Part shown: piece by piece, positions 46,901 through 59,839 of the stretch
Layout of the letters: each line of letters begins with the position of its first letter
Numbering within the stretch: position 1 is the stretch's first letter
DNA from: Diatrype stigma
Taxonomy: Eukaryota; Ascomycota; Sordariomycetes; Xylariales; Diatrypaceae
Reading direction: 5' to 3'
NCBI GenBank assembly: GCA_022225965.2
Contig: JAKJXP020000024.1
Location: 434,001 to 498,000 of the forward strand
Length of the DNA: 64,000 nucleotides
The notes under the pieces: generated by a model
What the model saw: the letters and a program-made list of their open reading frames with translations, nothing else
Told to the model about the DNA's origin: nothing
Database searches by the model: none
Translations under genes and position numbers: made by a program

Positions 46901-49900
46901 GCTTGTGGAGAGTCGTCATGGGGTTGAACCAGCGAAATATCTTCGGTGAAATCGCCTGCATGATCATAAACAGTAATGTTGTGCTGCGACTCACCCAGTT
47001 CACCTGCTGAAGCTCCAGTTGGCAAGACGTCATCTAACCTTTCGACAAGGACAAAGTCATCTGGTGACCCATCATCAATTGGGGAAGGAAAGCCAACTAC
47101 TTCAACTTCCGATACTTGTTCTTTGGCGGTAGTACTATCATTATCGCCAAAGGAGGCTTCCGCTTCCTGAACAGAGTCAGACCCAATGGCAGCCGGGTCT
47201 GGCTGTAAAGACTGAATCGGGGCATCTATAGATTCCGGTTTGGGTTCAGCCTCCTTAGTACCACCGATGATGTCACTTGAAGCATGCTCTCCAGGGAGCA
47301 CAGCATGAGTAGTGATGGCTGAAGTAAGTAGTGAGGCTTCAGGCTCCTGGACTGGTTGTTTACCCCCTGAATTTCCGAATTGAGTCGTTTGAAGTCCGTA
47401 AGACTGCAGCTCAATTGCGTCTTTGCTTTGACCTGGCTCTGGCTCCTGGGAAACTTGTCCAGCCGCCAGAGGATTGAAAGACTCATAATCATGTGATACT
47501 TCGGGCAGTTCGACTGAAGGCTCAGTATGATCACTCGGTATTTCAGGTTCAGGCTGGACTTCTGACATGACAGGACTGGCAGCCCTTGACGCTTTTGCGT
47601 CATTACTGCCGTACTCAGTTTCTAGAGGTATGTCATCACTGAGGTTCTCATCGGACTGGATCAAGGATTCTTCGAGTTCATGATGAGGTATTTCCGTGCT
47701 ATGTAAGTCATGCGAATCCTCTGGTATATCAGATGGGACTGGAGAGAAAGGACGCTTCTGGATAGCATCTCCCACGATATGTGATGGGCTAGGCTTGGGC
47801 TCAGTGATATGTTCTTCGGGTCTCTCTTGAGAAACAGACCCGTCGGATATGGACGCTCCTGGAAGGACTGGGTCTCTAACATCGACTGGGTGTTCCAAAC
47901 GAAATTCTTCAGGGACATCAGGTATTTTTGGCGTTCCTGCGTCTTGGTCGATGGCTGAAGCTTCAGTATCCTGCCCCGAGACTCCTTTGTCCTGACTTAT
48001 TTGTCCTTCTAAGTGATGTTGCTGGGCAGTGGGGGTTTCCTCCCCAAGTCTTTCTAGCGTGAGTTGATCTTCATTTTTATGTGACGTCGAGGGTTCCTCT
48101 GGAGCAACAGGATGGTCTTCAAGCACGGACTCCACTTCGAGCGAAGGATGTTCTGATGGTTTTGAATCCTCTGCAGGTAAGTGCATAGTATCAACTACAG
48201 TTTCAGCTGGTATAACGTTCTTGAGGGGTGTGGCAGGAGCCTTCCCAACATTGTCGTCGATACTGAAGACAGCCATGGGAATGGAATTCTGCTGAGCATC
48301 ATCTGCTGGTTCCTGGTCTTTTGGTAGCTCGGCCACAAGTTCATCTGTGGCCGCGGACTTTAGCTCCTCAACATCGGCATTATGGGCTTCTGTGATTTGC
48401 TCGACATGAGATGGTATGTCCAGCTCAATCTCGTCGTGCTCATCCGTAGCATCCCTTCCGCCTGTTGGGTCTTCGAAGTCGTCCGTAGCAACCAGTTCAT
48501 CCTCTATTTTCTGGATGGAAGATGTGGCCTCGATGCTTGATGTAGGTACTTCCAGTACGAATTTCGTACCCGCGTCTTGATTTCCGGTGATCCCCGGTGA
48601 CCTGGACGTAGATAACCTTTCATTGACAATTTCGTCATCCTCGAAGGCAAATGCGCTTCCAGGAGGACCTTCGGATGACTTCAGAGCTTCTGTAGCTCCT
48701 CCGTCGAACCCGCCAAACTCAAAGGCATCGCTCACTGGTTTGGCTGCTTGGCTTTGAGGCTCTCCACTATCCACTTCCTTACCCTCAACTAACAAAACAG
48801 ACTCTGGAACCGGCTCAGGGGCACTCTCACCACCATCATGCTCTAAAACAGCGAAGGGGTCTCCATGGAAACTGGGCTGGGTCTCATCCTCACCTTTAGT
48901 GGCATCCTTGGCCGCCTCATCACTTTGGATTGGTCCAACTTTATCCTTGCTCTCATCGTCCTGGGATCTGTCCTTGCTAGCTTTGGTTGCAGCAACTTCG
49001 TCCTCAAAGGTCACGAACTTCGTATCAGTGGGCGTTCCAACAGGCTCCGGCTCCGCACTCTTTTCCGCAATAGGTTCCGCTGGTTCCACCTTGGGTACTT
49101 CGTCCTTGGTAGTCTCCATGGGCACATCCTCGTCCTTGGTCGGTTCGTCAATCACAGGAACAGTGCTCGGCACAGCATCCTCTGTTCCAACTTGCGCTGG
49201 TACAGCTTCTTCCACTGCAGTTGTACCTGTTTTAGAATCTTCTATTGTAGCCGCCTCTGCTGATGCCGGTTCTTCTGCAGGTTCGTCGACGGGCTCGAAA
49301 GCAGGCTTAGCCATAGGCTCAACAGATGGCTCAACAACAGGCTCAGGCTCAGGAGCAGGTTCGTCGGCATGCTCGGCAGTAGGTTCGACAACAGACTTGT
49401 CAAACGCTAAACCCTCCGTCGGGACAGACCCATCCTTTGGCGGCTCACTTTCAGCTACGGCAGCAGGGACCTCAGGGGGTTTGACTAAGACATCAGGCTC
49501 AGCTTCCTTGACCTCTTTGGACTCGGCTTCTTTCGTAGCTTCAGGCTCTGCTTGTATGGTTGTTTCCGCAACTGGCTCAGCCACTGGCTCGGCAGGGGCA
49601 GCCTCACCACCATCGACGACTTCACTTTCACCTGTGAGCTCTACTTCTTTGGTTGCCTCGGTTTCGGGTTCTATAGCCTCGTTGCGGTCGGCCACGTTGA
49701 TGACTTCAGGCTCTGTTTCAAGAGTTACCTCTGCTGGTGCAGGCTCTGCTTCAGTCTCCGCAGGCTGAACTTCAACAGGAGCGGCAGCGGGCTCGGCGGC
49801 TTCTTCTTTCGCCGCTTCCTGTTCTTCGACTGCAGCAGAATCATCCTTTAAGGCAGCTTTATCCGCCGCCGCAGCTTCATCGGCTATGGAAGTATCATCC

Positions 49901-52900
49901 GCCGATGGTTCACTTTCATGGGTGTCGAGAACTTGAGCCTCGGCTTCGGCTTCGGCAGCTGGCGCAGGCTTGGCAGCTTCCTCTGTTACTATGGGGACTG
50001 ATTCTGCTGTTTCGGCAGGCATTGGTGGCGTCGGCTCTTCCACGTCCTTGGCCTCGGTCTCCTCAGGAGTCGGTTGACTTTCGGCAGCTTCGGCAGCTTC
50101 GGCAGTTTGTTCTGGAGCATCCACAACCTCGTCATTCGGTGCCTCGTGAGTTGTCTCTTGCGCTGCATCGACTTTTACCGACGTATCTGCCTCCATCGAA
50201 AATTCAGCATCAACTGAAGGCTTAACATCAACTATAGGCACGGCTTCTACTGTATGCTCAGTTCCGACTGCAGGTTGAGCCCCTTCGACTATAGGCTCAG
50301 CTTCTGCTGTAGGCTCGGCAGCTTCAACTGTAGGTTCAGCTTCTGCCGGAGGCTCGGGCTCGGAACCCTTGGCTTCCTCTGTAACCGGTGCGGTCTCATC
50401 AACAGGAGTCTGGGTTCCGGTTCTGTCAATAGCTTCTGCCGGCGGGGGAGGCCCCTCTGCCTTCGTTTCTTCAGCAATAGCGGCATCCCGTTCGACGTTT
50501 TCATCTGCTGGGGCTTCTGTCTGAATAGGAACAGATTGTTCATCGTTGGACTTTACATCTCCCTCGGGAGCCTCAGCGGGTGGTGCATCCTCAGTAGTGG
50601 TAAAAGTCTCCGGTGGTAAATTGTCAGCGTCGCCACTAACCTCGCCCGATTCAACCGGTTGTTCGGCAGACTGTTTGTCAGGTTGTTCGGAAGGCTCCTC
50701 TACAGGAACTTCAGTAGGCACGTCGGCTGGCGCTCCAGAAGCAGGAGCCTTGGTGGGAGACGCTTCGGCCGGAGGCTCTTCTATAACAGATGTTTCGGCA
50801 GCAGATACTTCCGCAGTAAGCTCTTCGGAAGGTGGCGCTTCGCTTTGCGACTCATCTTTACCATCAGCGGCAGGAGCACTCGGGACAGAGACGTCGGCAT
50901 CGGCGTCAGTCGGGCTCGTCTCGACCGCCTTTGCTACCTCAGCCACAGTGTCTTTACTCTCGGCCTCTCCAGCTGTCTCGGCTATGACGGGATGCTCTTC
51001 GATGCTTTCAACTTTGTCCACCTCATTTGCCTGCCCTTCTGGCTGGTCTTCCGCGGGTGCTTCCTCCGCTGTGACTTTAGCATTGTCTTCTGGCGCAGCG
51101 GGCTCTGTCTTCTCATCTGCTACAGGTGATTCTTCGACGACAGCAATGGCTGTTACGGTCTCTGTTTCTTTGGAATCTTGATCAGTAGGTACAGAAGCTA
51201 AAGCTTCAGGTTCTACAATCTCAGTAGCAGGTGCCTCAGTATCAGGTGCCTCAGCGGCAACGACTTCTGGCTGTAAGACCTCAACAGGCTTGTCATCCGT
51301 GATATTCTCCTGTGCCTCTACCTCTGCCTGGTCCTCAGACGGCTTAGCTTCGGATGCTTTTTCATGTGATGGTGCAGGCTCTTCAGTAACCTCAGCCTCT
51401 TTCAGGACGCTATCGGGATCTGCTTCAGGCTCCGTAGTCTCAGTAGCGGCGGCCTCTTCATCTTTGACAGGAGCAGGAAGTGGTTTCTCCGTGCCTTCAT
51501 CTATAGCATCATCATCTGCACCAGCAGGGGCAGAGACAGGGGACTCTTCGGCTGCAACAGGGGCCTCTGGCTCTTTGTTTGGCTCCGTTGCATCACTACT
51601 TTCGACAGGGGCCGCTGTGTCGGTCTCGGCCTTCCCGGCCTCTGAAGCCGCTAGCTCCTCTGCAGCCACGCCATCGTTTCCAAGCTCCACCGGAGCACTT
51701 TCTTCAGCGACAGGGACATTTTCTTCAGCAACAGGAGTACTTTCTTTGGCAGGGGTATTTGCTTCAGCAGCATCGGCTTTTTCCGGTTGAGCGGCAGCTT
51801 CATCAATAGCAGCAGCCTCAGCATCAGCGGCGGCATCATCTGTGACAGCAGGCTTCTCTTCAGCCTGGGACAGAGGAGTTGTGCTCTCAGCAACCTCAGT
51901 GGCACCCTGCGGCTCGTTTTCGGAGGGCACTTCTGCCTGCACCACCTCTACCTTCTCTGATCCTGCCTCCGCTACTGCCTCTGGTGCATCGCTCGTGCCT
52001 GGCTCCTCTGTGCTCTCAGCCGCCTTGTCTGCCTCTTCCTGGGTATCTGGAGCCTTATCTTTCTGCTCTTCGGCGACGGCTTCGGGAGCTGTCGGAGCCT
52101 CTACCGGTTCGCCCGGTTCTGCATCTTCAGGTTTGGCTTCATCAGCTGCATCGGATTTGGGAACCTCCTCAACTATGGCAGTAGTAGTCTCCGCAGCTGG
52201 GTCAGTTTCGGTGGTGTCTTCGGGGGGCTCGGCGGCAGTGGCTTCCGTAGGACCATCGGTTGCAGTTTCGGGTTCGGATGCTGTTGCAGACTCAACTGCT
52301 GCTTCCTCGGGGTCTATCGCTGTTTCGGTCTCATGCTTGGCTTCTTCTCCGGACTCCTGCGAAGGTTCTTGAGCCTCCTGTGCGGCGGTGGCGGTGGCGG
52401 AGGGTGCATCATTGACTTCCTCAGGCTCTGTGACAGCTCCATCTGCACCAGCGTTGGTGGCAGCAAAGCCATCTTCTTTGCCCTCCTCTCCGTCAGGCTC
52501 CGTTGTTGACGCAGATGCTTCGGCGGTGGCGGGTTGCTCTTGCTCCTTTGGATTCCCCGCCGCTCTGTCTGCGTCAGTTTCATTGGCTGCCGCTTCGTCA
52601 CCCTCCGGCTCCGGAGACTCAGTAGGCGGAACTGTGACTGGAGCCACCTCATTGCCGTCTGTGGAGTCGGCTAACTGTTCTGTTGACGACTCAGGCTCTG
52701 CCGCATCACTTGTTTCGGCGGATTCCTCCGTAGTCCCCACCATTTTGCCCTCAGAAGCATTGTCTGTAGTTGGCCCCTCGAGCGGCGTGTTGGCAACTCG
52801 TTCATCGGTGGCAGTATCCGCTTTAATTTCCTGAGGCTGTATAATACCTTCTGTTGGCGCTTCGTCTGTGGCAGTAATTTCCTCTACCGCTGGTTCTGCC

Positions 52901-55900
52901 TCTGGCGTTGCTGGGGGTTCGGCTGAAGTAGCTTCAGCGACAGGAGCATCAGTGACAGGAGCATCAACAGCGGTAGTCTTGTCCTTGCGAGAAGCAGCTT
53001 CTTCAGGATCCTCTTGATGTTCTTGACTGTCCGCTTCAGTCTTCTTTTCGGCATCCGCTGTGGTTGACTCTGCTGCTGGCTCTGCTGCTGGCTCTGCTGC
53101 TGGCTCTGCTGCTACTTCCACTGTGACATCGTCGGCAGGGGCTGGAGCAATCTCTTCAGAAACTGTGTTCTGCTCTTGCTTATCCTCTTCGCCCTTTGCG
53201 TCTCCCTCTGCAGGGGTAGATTCTGCAGCTGGTTCTATCACGGGCACAGGTTCACCGGCGGGTGTCTGTTCAGCAGGCTTGCCCTCAGTCTCTTGGGGGG
53301 TAGATCCTGCCTCGTCCTTGACTGGCTCTGGCTCTGTTGTTACCTCGCTTGCGGAAGGCTGGCCTTCCTTATTCGATGTCTCGTCGGCGGGCGGTTCTTC
53401 GCTCTTGTCAGAATCGGCGGGGGGTGGGCTACCTTCTTCTGCTTCGGCAGATATCGTTTCAGTGGGTTCCGGCGCAGGCTCATCCATGGGACCTTCCGCT
53501 TCAGGCTCTGGCGAGTCTGTCTTCTTAGTGCCTTCGTCCGATGGCAGACCCCCCTCGACTGCTGTAGGGGTATCATCCGAGTGTGTTTCAGCTGCAGCAT
53601 TTTCACCTGTTGGAGTTCTGTCCTCAGCTGGCTTTGTTTGAGTTGCCGTCGAGTCAGACTCGCCTTCAACTGCGATTTCTGTGGCTTTTGGGACGGCTTC
53701 AGGTTCTGTCTCAGTAGTTGGTTTCGATTGCTCTTCTTCTGCAAGGGCATCCACAGGAGCATCCTCAGGGGAACCAAGAGAATCGGCAGGGGCATCTATA
53801 AGGGCATCCGTGGCAGCATCGACAGCCGAGTCAGCCGTGCCAGCCGGTTCAGCAGGAGCTTCGGCAACACCTGCAGCTTCGGCAGCCGGGGCATCACTAG
53901 ACGTTTCTTCCGCACCGGGAGTAGGCTCATCGGTTGGCGGTGCAGACGACTCATCATTTTCGGAAGGTTGTGACGTTGATTCTGCTTCAGGGGCCGGCGC
54001 TATCTTGGGGACTTGTTCCGCCGTAGCAGATTCCGCATCGTTCGTGGCGGGTGGTTCCGCTGGCTCGGCCTTGTCCTCGACCTCATCGTTGCTTTCCTGC
54101 GCATCCGGCTTGGTGTCTGCCTGGTCTGCTTCTTTGGGAGTCTCTTCGGCTTGTGCTGAAGCGTCTGCAGGCTCCTCTTGTGGCTCTACGGGAGTTCCTT
54201 CAGGGGAGACTGGTGATGCATCCTCCAAAGGTGCCGAGGCAGCTTCCTCCAGTGGTACTGGCGGAGCCTCCCCTGGTGGTGGCGGAGGTTTCTCTGGAAG
54301 CGCTGCGGGTGCTTCGTCTAGGGCTGCAACTACATGTGTCTCTTCCAGCATTTCCGATGGTGCTTCTGCCGGTAGGCTTAGGGGTGCCTTCTCTGAATCT
54401 GCTAGTGTAGATGTCTCTTCTGGCGCTGGAGCGGGTTCGGACTGCTTAGGGGGTTCTTGCTGCTCTTCAACTTGTTCAGACTCCTGTTTGTCCTCAGTAG
54501 CTTGTAGATTGCTTTCATGAGTAGCGTCGACTTCGGGCTCTTGAGCTTCTTCACTCTTTGTAGTTTCTTCTGCCGGCTTTGCCTCTTCTGCCGGCTTTGC
54601 TTCTTCTGCTGGTTGAGCCTTTTCGACAGGTTTGACTTCTTCAGAGGGTATGTCTTCTTCCGCAGATTTGACTTCGTTGGAAGGCTCAACGGAGTCGGTA
54701 GGTTCTGTAGGTCCAGGCTTCTCCGTGGCTACTTCTGCCTCTTGGGACTTCTCACCCGACGCCTCGTTTTCGGGCACTTCTTGGACGGCTGTCTTGTTCT
54801 CGTCAGCGGCACCTACGTCTTCGGGCTTGGCTTCATCAATCTTGGGTGCTTCGGCATCTTGGTCAGTTACGGCAGCTGCTGTCGGCTCAGAAACACTTGG
54901 CGGAGGCTGAGCTTCTTCATTCGTAAGCTCTGCAGGAGCTGTCACTGCCGCTGTTTCTATCGGGGCTTCTGTTGCAGGCTCGGTCGGAGCATCTAGGGTC
55001 GGAGCGTCTGTAGCCTGTGCATCGGCAGTCGGTGATTCTATAGCCGGCGCGTCCGTGGCCGGTGCGTCTGCACTCGGTGTACTAACCTCCTCGTCCTCAG
55101 CACTCGACATATCTTGCGCCAATGTGTCTGCCTTGGGTTGCGTATCTGGTTGAGCCGCAGTCGGCTCTTCATTTTTCTTCGTGTCAGACTCGGCTGGATT
55201 CTCAACAGCAGCAGCAGCAGGTATCGCATCATCGGCCGGTTCTTTCGATTCCTCCTCCTTTGTATCCGGCAGTGGAGGTGGAGGCGGAGGGGCCTCGGGT
55301 GTGGCGGGTTCGGCCGGTTCCGCGGGACCCGGTGGTGGTGGTAAAGATGGAGATACTGGTGGGGCGGTTTCGGCGGGCGTCTCTTCGGCAGCAGGCGGCT
55401 GTGACGGGGCTTCTGCGGCCGGTTGGTCCGTAGTGGGTGGGGGTGGGGGCTCCGACGTAGACATGGCTTCAGACTGCTTGGCGCCGTTCTTGCTCTTTGC
55501 GGCTTTCTTCTTGGCCTTCTCCTTCTCCTTTTTCTTAGCGTTCTTCGACTTCTTTGACTTGGGTGACTGGGGTGGCTCTACTTCTGCGGGAGCCGGTTTC
55601 ACTGGGCCCGGTTCCTCTGGTGCTAGGGGTATGGGCGGAGGTAGATGTGTATCCTGGCCCTTTTCCTTCTTCTTTTTCCTCTTAGACTTCGAAGATTTTG
55701 GCGATGAAGGACTCTCTAGGGCCTCTTCTAGTGGATATGAGGCTTCGTAGGGGTCTTCTATCAACGGATCAAGCGAGACTTTACTTACGTCCTCGCCGCC
55801 CTCACTTTCGTCGTCTAGTTACAGTATTAGCGCTGGTAAAAGATACACTAAGTGTAGATCGGGATAGACCTTTCGCATCTTGATTGTCTGAGTCTTCAGT

Positions 55901-55993
55901 CTGTAAGTATTGTATATTGGAATAGTCGGCAAACTGGATATTGGCCAGTGGATTGAGCCTCACTGGATCATAAGCTATGCCTTCATAACTCAT
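43987..55993 (-). CDS. giant Ala/Glu/Pro-rich repeat protein (about 3,980 residues), candidate Woronin-body tether
   Basis: One uninterrupted 11.8-kb reading frame (43987-55814) is joined to a likely 5' exon (55870-55993, MSYEGIAYDPVRLNPLANIQ) by a 55-base intron with a GCTAATAC branch site. This gives about 3,983 residues; the first exon is less certain. Residues about 65-150 are Lys-rich (SKRKKKKEKG, KKEKEKAKKKAAKSK). About 2,000 residues of degenerate acidic repeats follow (EPAAEPAAEPAA, PAEEAKPAEEAKPAEE, TDAPAIESPTADAQATDAP). A less repetitive Asp/Ser/Glu region follows, then a basic C-terminus with Ser/Arg/His runs (SHRHRHHDRHDRQD), short hydrophobic patches (AAVGMFGAVAGSTIL, ETVAAAVIIYAATQKL) and the end LRAAFKKIFA. 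No enzyme domain is visible. Fungal leashin (LAH), often annotated as an involucrin-repeat protein, has the same size and style, but I cannot confirm orthology. High-purine codon repeats create many long antisense ORFs, which are not genes. Confidence 0.85.
53069..53113. repeat. 12-bp in-gene tandem repeat encoding EPAA
   Basis: Four copies of GGCTCTGCTGCT (plus-strand view) lie within the giant gene, translating on the minus strand to consecutive Glu-Pro-Ala-Ala units. The near-identity at DNA level shows recent slippage or unequal exchange, in contrast to the diverged repeats around it. Confidence 0.85.
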
Positions 55994-58900
55994 GATTGCT
56001 TGGCCGCGGCCCACCCCCCTATTACGAGATATGGGGATTCGACAGCCAACTTCTGACAACTATGATTATTCGAGCAGCCCGATGCAAAGCTACGGCATCA
56101 ATTATGGGTAGTTGCAGCAATTGAACACATCGATTGGAGCCCGACTCGTGAGAATTTGACACAGGGTGTCGGATTGGTGCTTTGAGAGACAAATAGCCAC
56201 ACTGCTGGAGACAGGATAGGCAAGGCACGCTCCGCTTACTGGAAGATATTTAGGTTTAGACACAGGTGGGAATGGATAATGGGTCAGGAGAATTGATTGC
56301 CTAGGTATAGTAAAGCAAGTGTATACGAACGAACGAAAACAGACAAACAGCCAGATGGAGCAGTTGAAAAGGCTTCTCAATGGAAGCACGGCTCTTCGTG
56401 CGATGCTGGGTTCGCCGATCTGATACCACCACCCCAACCCCACGCCAGACAATCGCGAATTGCTCCTTCACCTAGAGCCATCTCGATGTCATAGGTAGAC
56501 GTCAGGAAGCAGCGAAGGCCAGAATCACTTGTGATTAATATCATGCTCGAAGACCATTGGTCCTCGACGGCATTGGTGGACAGCATTGGCGCCACGTCGC
56601 AACACGGTTGGGCCAGACGTGAGGCGGGTGCTGGAACGTCCACAAGTCCCATTGAGCAGAGGTGGGAGGCGGGTTGGCAGACAGGACCAGGACTGGCTGG
56701 CTGACTGATGGCGACACAAGCATCAAATAGGGTAAGCCGTTGTCATCGCTGCCCAACGGGCGTGAGGGAAATTGCAGATAGATGGGCAAAACGGGGCAAT
56801 CTGCATGATGCATCAGAGCGATCTGAGAAGAATGGGGCCGGTCTTCCACAAGCATGCAGCATGCAGCATGCAGCAGTGCTCCATACCTTCCAAGGTTCAT
56901 GGGTACTGTAGCTGTAGCTGTAGCACCAGGCCGCCGCCGCTTGCTACTTGCTGCTGCATTACCGCACATTGCCGCACATGCCTAACAGCCAACTGCCTAT
57001 AAGCTCAGAGCTCACTCGAATAGGGTAGCTATAAGGCAGTTGGTAGCGTTAGTGGCATGAAGAGCCGAGCGACGGAGAAGGCGTCTCGGCCATTGGGCCT
57101 CAAGATACTCCCCTCCTCCCGCCTGGAGGGTTCCGGGAAGGCTCCTAAATAGCTCAAGCTCCGGATGTGTTCCTGAATTGACTGGACCCAGAGCGATGCA
57201 AGTTGCAAGTTGCATGCCAGTAGGTACCTAGGTATGGTATGCACATGCTTCGTACATGCATACATACCGAGTATACATACATCCATACACCCATACATGC
57301 GATACTTGCAACGTGGACGCCTTTGTTGGCTTCGCTTCAGGCTGATCCAGGTCGCATTCGACCACCCGCGGCGCGACATGGTTAGTTACAGTAGAGTTAC
57401 AGTAGTCCAGTGGGGACTACCACTCGGGATTCTACGGCTACGGCACCAAGATGCCCTAAGATATGCTCTAAGATAGGTACCTACCTACCTAGCGGTGCCT
57501 ACTTAGGCTGCTAGGTATTGCCGCTCAGCTTACCTAAGTGCTATAAGCAGGCTAAGGTACAGGTCAGAATCACACCTCGCCAATCACCAATAGCTGTGTA
57601 GCTATTGCATGGTTATTTGAGGGGTTTGATTTGAAAATGTCTTATGCCTGAAGGCTGACGTGTTGGAACGAGGCATCTCGGTGATTGTAGAAGAGCAAGC
57701 TTCACATACATTGCCCACCAGTTTGTCCACATAAGGTCAGCCTAATATACCTGGTTAGCCCTGAAGCCTGACCACAAGGTACCTACCTCTACGGCGAGCG
57801 GGGAGAGCCGGTATTGATAGCATTCTACTTATCAAGATAGGAGAGTTCTAACAAATCAGATAGGAGAGAGGACGCATATAAAGTTGCATTGAAGGTCCCG
57901 TGGTCTGCTATCGGCTTATGCAACGTAGATACGAGGGAATATCTGTCAATGTTTGGTGTGACGGCACGCTGGCTGATTGGTGACACAGCATTCATTGGTT
58001 GGCTGTAAGACAAAGCACATCGGCACTCTGTGGTTGGGAGAGAGAAAGTCGAGGGGCGAGTGAAGAATACTCATAACCAAGCAGACCAATGAGTCTCGGC
58101 ATAGGTAACAGACCAGAGGGTGTAGTTATGTGCCATGCTCTTCGGTAGGTATATACTCGTGTTTTGCACTAGGAGGTAAAGGGGGGAGCAAGTTCCCGCT
58201 CTCTGAGTTGTATCTCGATGGTCTATACAAGTTCCATTCCATTTACCAAAGCACATAATAGTTAGCCAATGATGTAGATATGGTATATATCAAGTCTTTG
58301 TGAGACTATGCAAGCTAACTCAGACCCCTTATCCTCAAACCTCACCATGCAAGGTTGCAAGCTTGGCTAGGGATTCGCCGTCTCGTCCGTTGCTATGGAC
58401 TTTAGACGAGGCTAAAGGTATTCGTCTATTCGCATTTGGCATACACACCGATGAAGTAATATCTTAAAGGGTCAAGTATGTCATGTAGTGTTCACCAAAG
58501 CACAGATTTCCAGAAGCAGTGGAGAGGGACTTATGCATATATATATCTACGGTCCACGGGTTACGATCCAGCCCCTCCCCCTTTTGATCGGTCAGGAGCA
58601 CTGAGAAGCAGACCGACCTCGCTGTGCTGGCAGTAAAAAGCGGGCAATGCATGTGTCGACCGTGTTGAGATAGGGGTGTCACGCCCCACACATATTGTGT
58701 ATATATAGGAGTGTAATCCCCGAGCCCTCTGGCTGGTCACTCAGTATGGAACCCAACGGGTATTCATCCTATACTCCTAATAGACCGTAAGGCCGAAATC
58801 TCGAACGCCATCACTTCTGACCTCCATGGCACAGAGGATTTCGATTCGCCGGAAGCACTTCCATATTCTCTTCCATGTTCGGTTGGCAGGCTAGACAGCG

Positions 58901-59839
58901 AGTTCTGTAGTTGCTTGCATCGCCATCCGCAGTCCAACCTCGGAAAGCATACTATAGATGTTTGCGAATACAAAGGGTGCCGGTGAGTTTATTATATTGG
59001 CATCGTTAGTAAGGACCGTAGATCCAGCATCTCCTACTTTACGAAACGCCCGTGTAGGTAGTTGCTTTGAGTTGATAAATCGTGGGCATATATGCGTAGA
59101 TTTGGCAAACAAAGAGTTGGCATGCGAAGGAGCCCAGGCTTTCTCAGCTTGGGCATGAAGTAATAGTAGTTGCTCGAGGTGCTCGGTACATGTGAACACG
59201 ATGGCTCAAATAGGCCAATAGATCAACAGACAAATACTATGTTGTATAATCAAGCCATATTGAACTTGGGAGACAACTGTGCTGTTCCCCCGTTCAGGCT
59301 TTACGTTCACCGAAGCCAGCAACATCAGACGTGACCAAAATCGTGAAACCCGACCTCCTCTTGTCTCTATGCCCCTTCATTATATATATAACTCAGTCCC
59401 ACATTTACGTTGGCATCTTCTCTCCCATTGGAGCCTCGTTCGTGGGGCATATCTTGGTCCATCTGTGGAAGGCATATACTATACCGCCAGTCTACAAACC
59501 ATCCACTAGGATCTACAGGGCCCAATTTTCATTGGTCACCAGGTCTGCGGCTCTGGCAGTTATATTGCAGTCAATATGAGGTCAATTGTCCCGTCGGCCG
59601 TGAAGCCGACGCTCCCAAGTTACCCCAAGAAGTGGGAATTAAATGTGTACAAAACCTGATCTCGCAACGCCGACGCCTTGAGCTAAGGAGAAGCTGTAAG
59701 TGTTTCCCAAGATGTTATGGCCTACCCACTTGCAGTTCAACGAACATACACCGCCTTCGCAGGGGGCCACCGCGAGCCATTCCCAATATGCGATGCCACG
59801 AACTAAGGAAAACAATCGGGTGCAACCGTCGCAAGGTCC
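55994..59839. other. 3.8-kb stretch without a recognisable gene
   Basis: Only small overlapping ORFs exist on both strands, none with a motif or joinable exons. It contains short repeats: CATGCAG triplets (56853-56875), CTGTAG triplets (56904-56925), and TAGGTACCTA palindromes (57221-57234 and 57475-57492). ORFs of about 100 codons at 58891-59199 (minus) and 59331-59919 (plus) look like random or very old decayed sequence. No transposon ends or tRNA were seen. Confidence 0.5.

Noticed and set aside
44070..55750. Many long plus-strand ORFs (up to about 290 codons) opposite the giant gene
   Set aside because: They are Ser/Ala/Gly/Leu-rich mirror images of GAG/GCN/CCN repeats on the minus strand; one uninterrupted 3,900-codon minus-strand frame explains them all.
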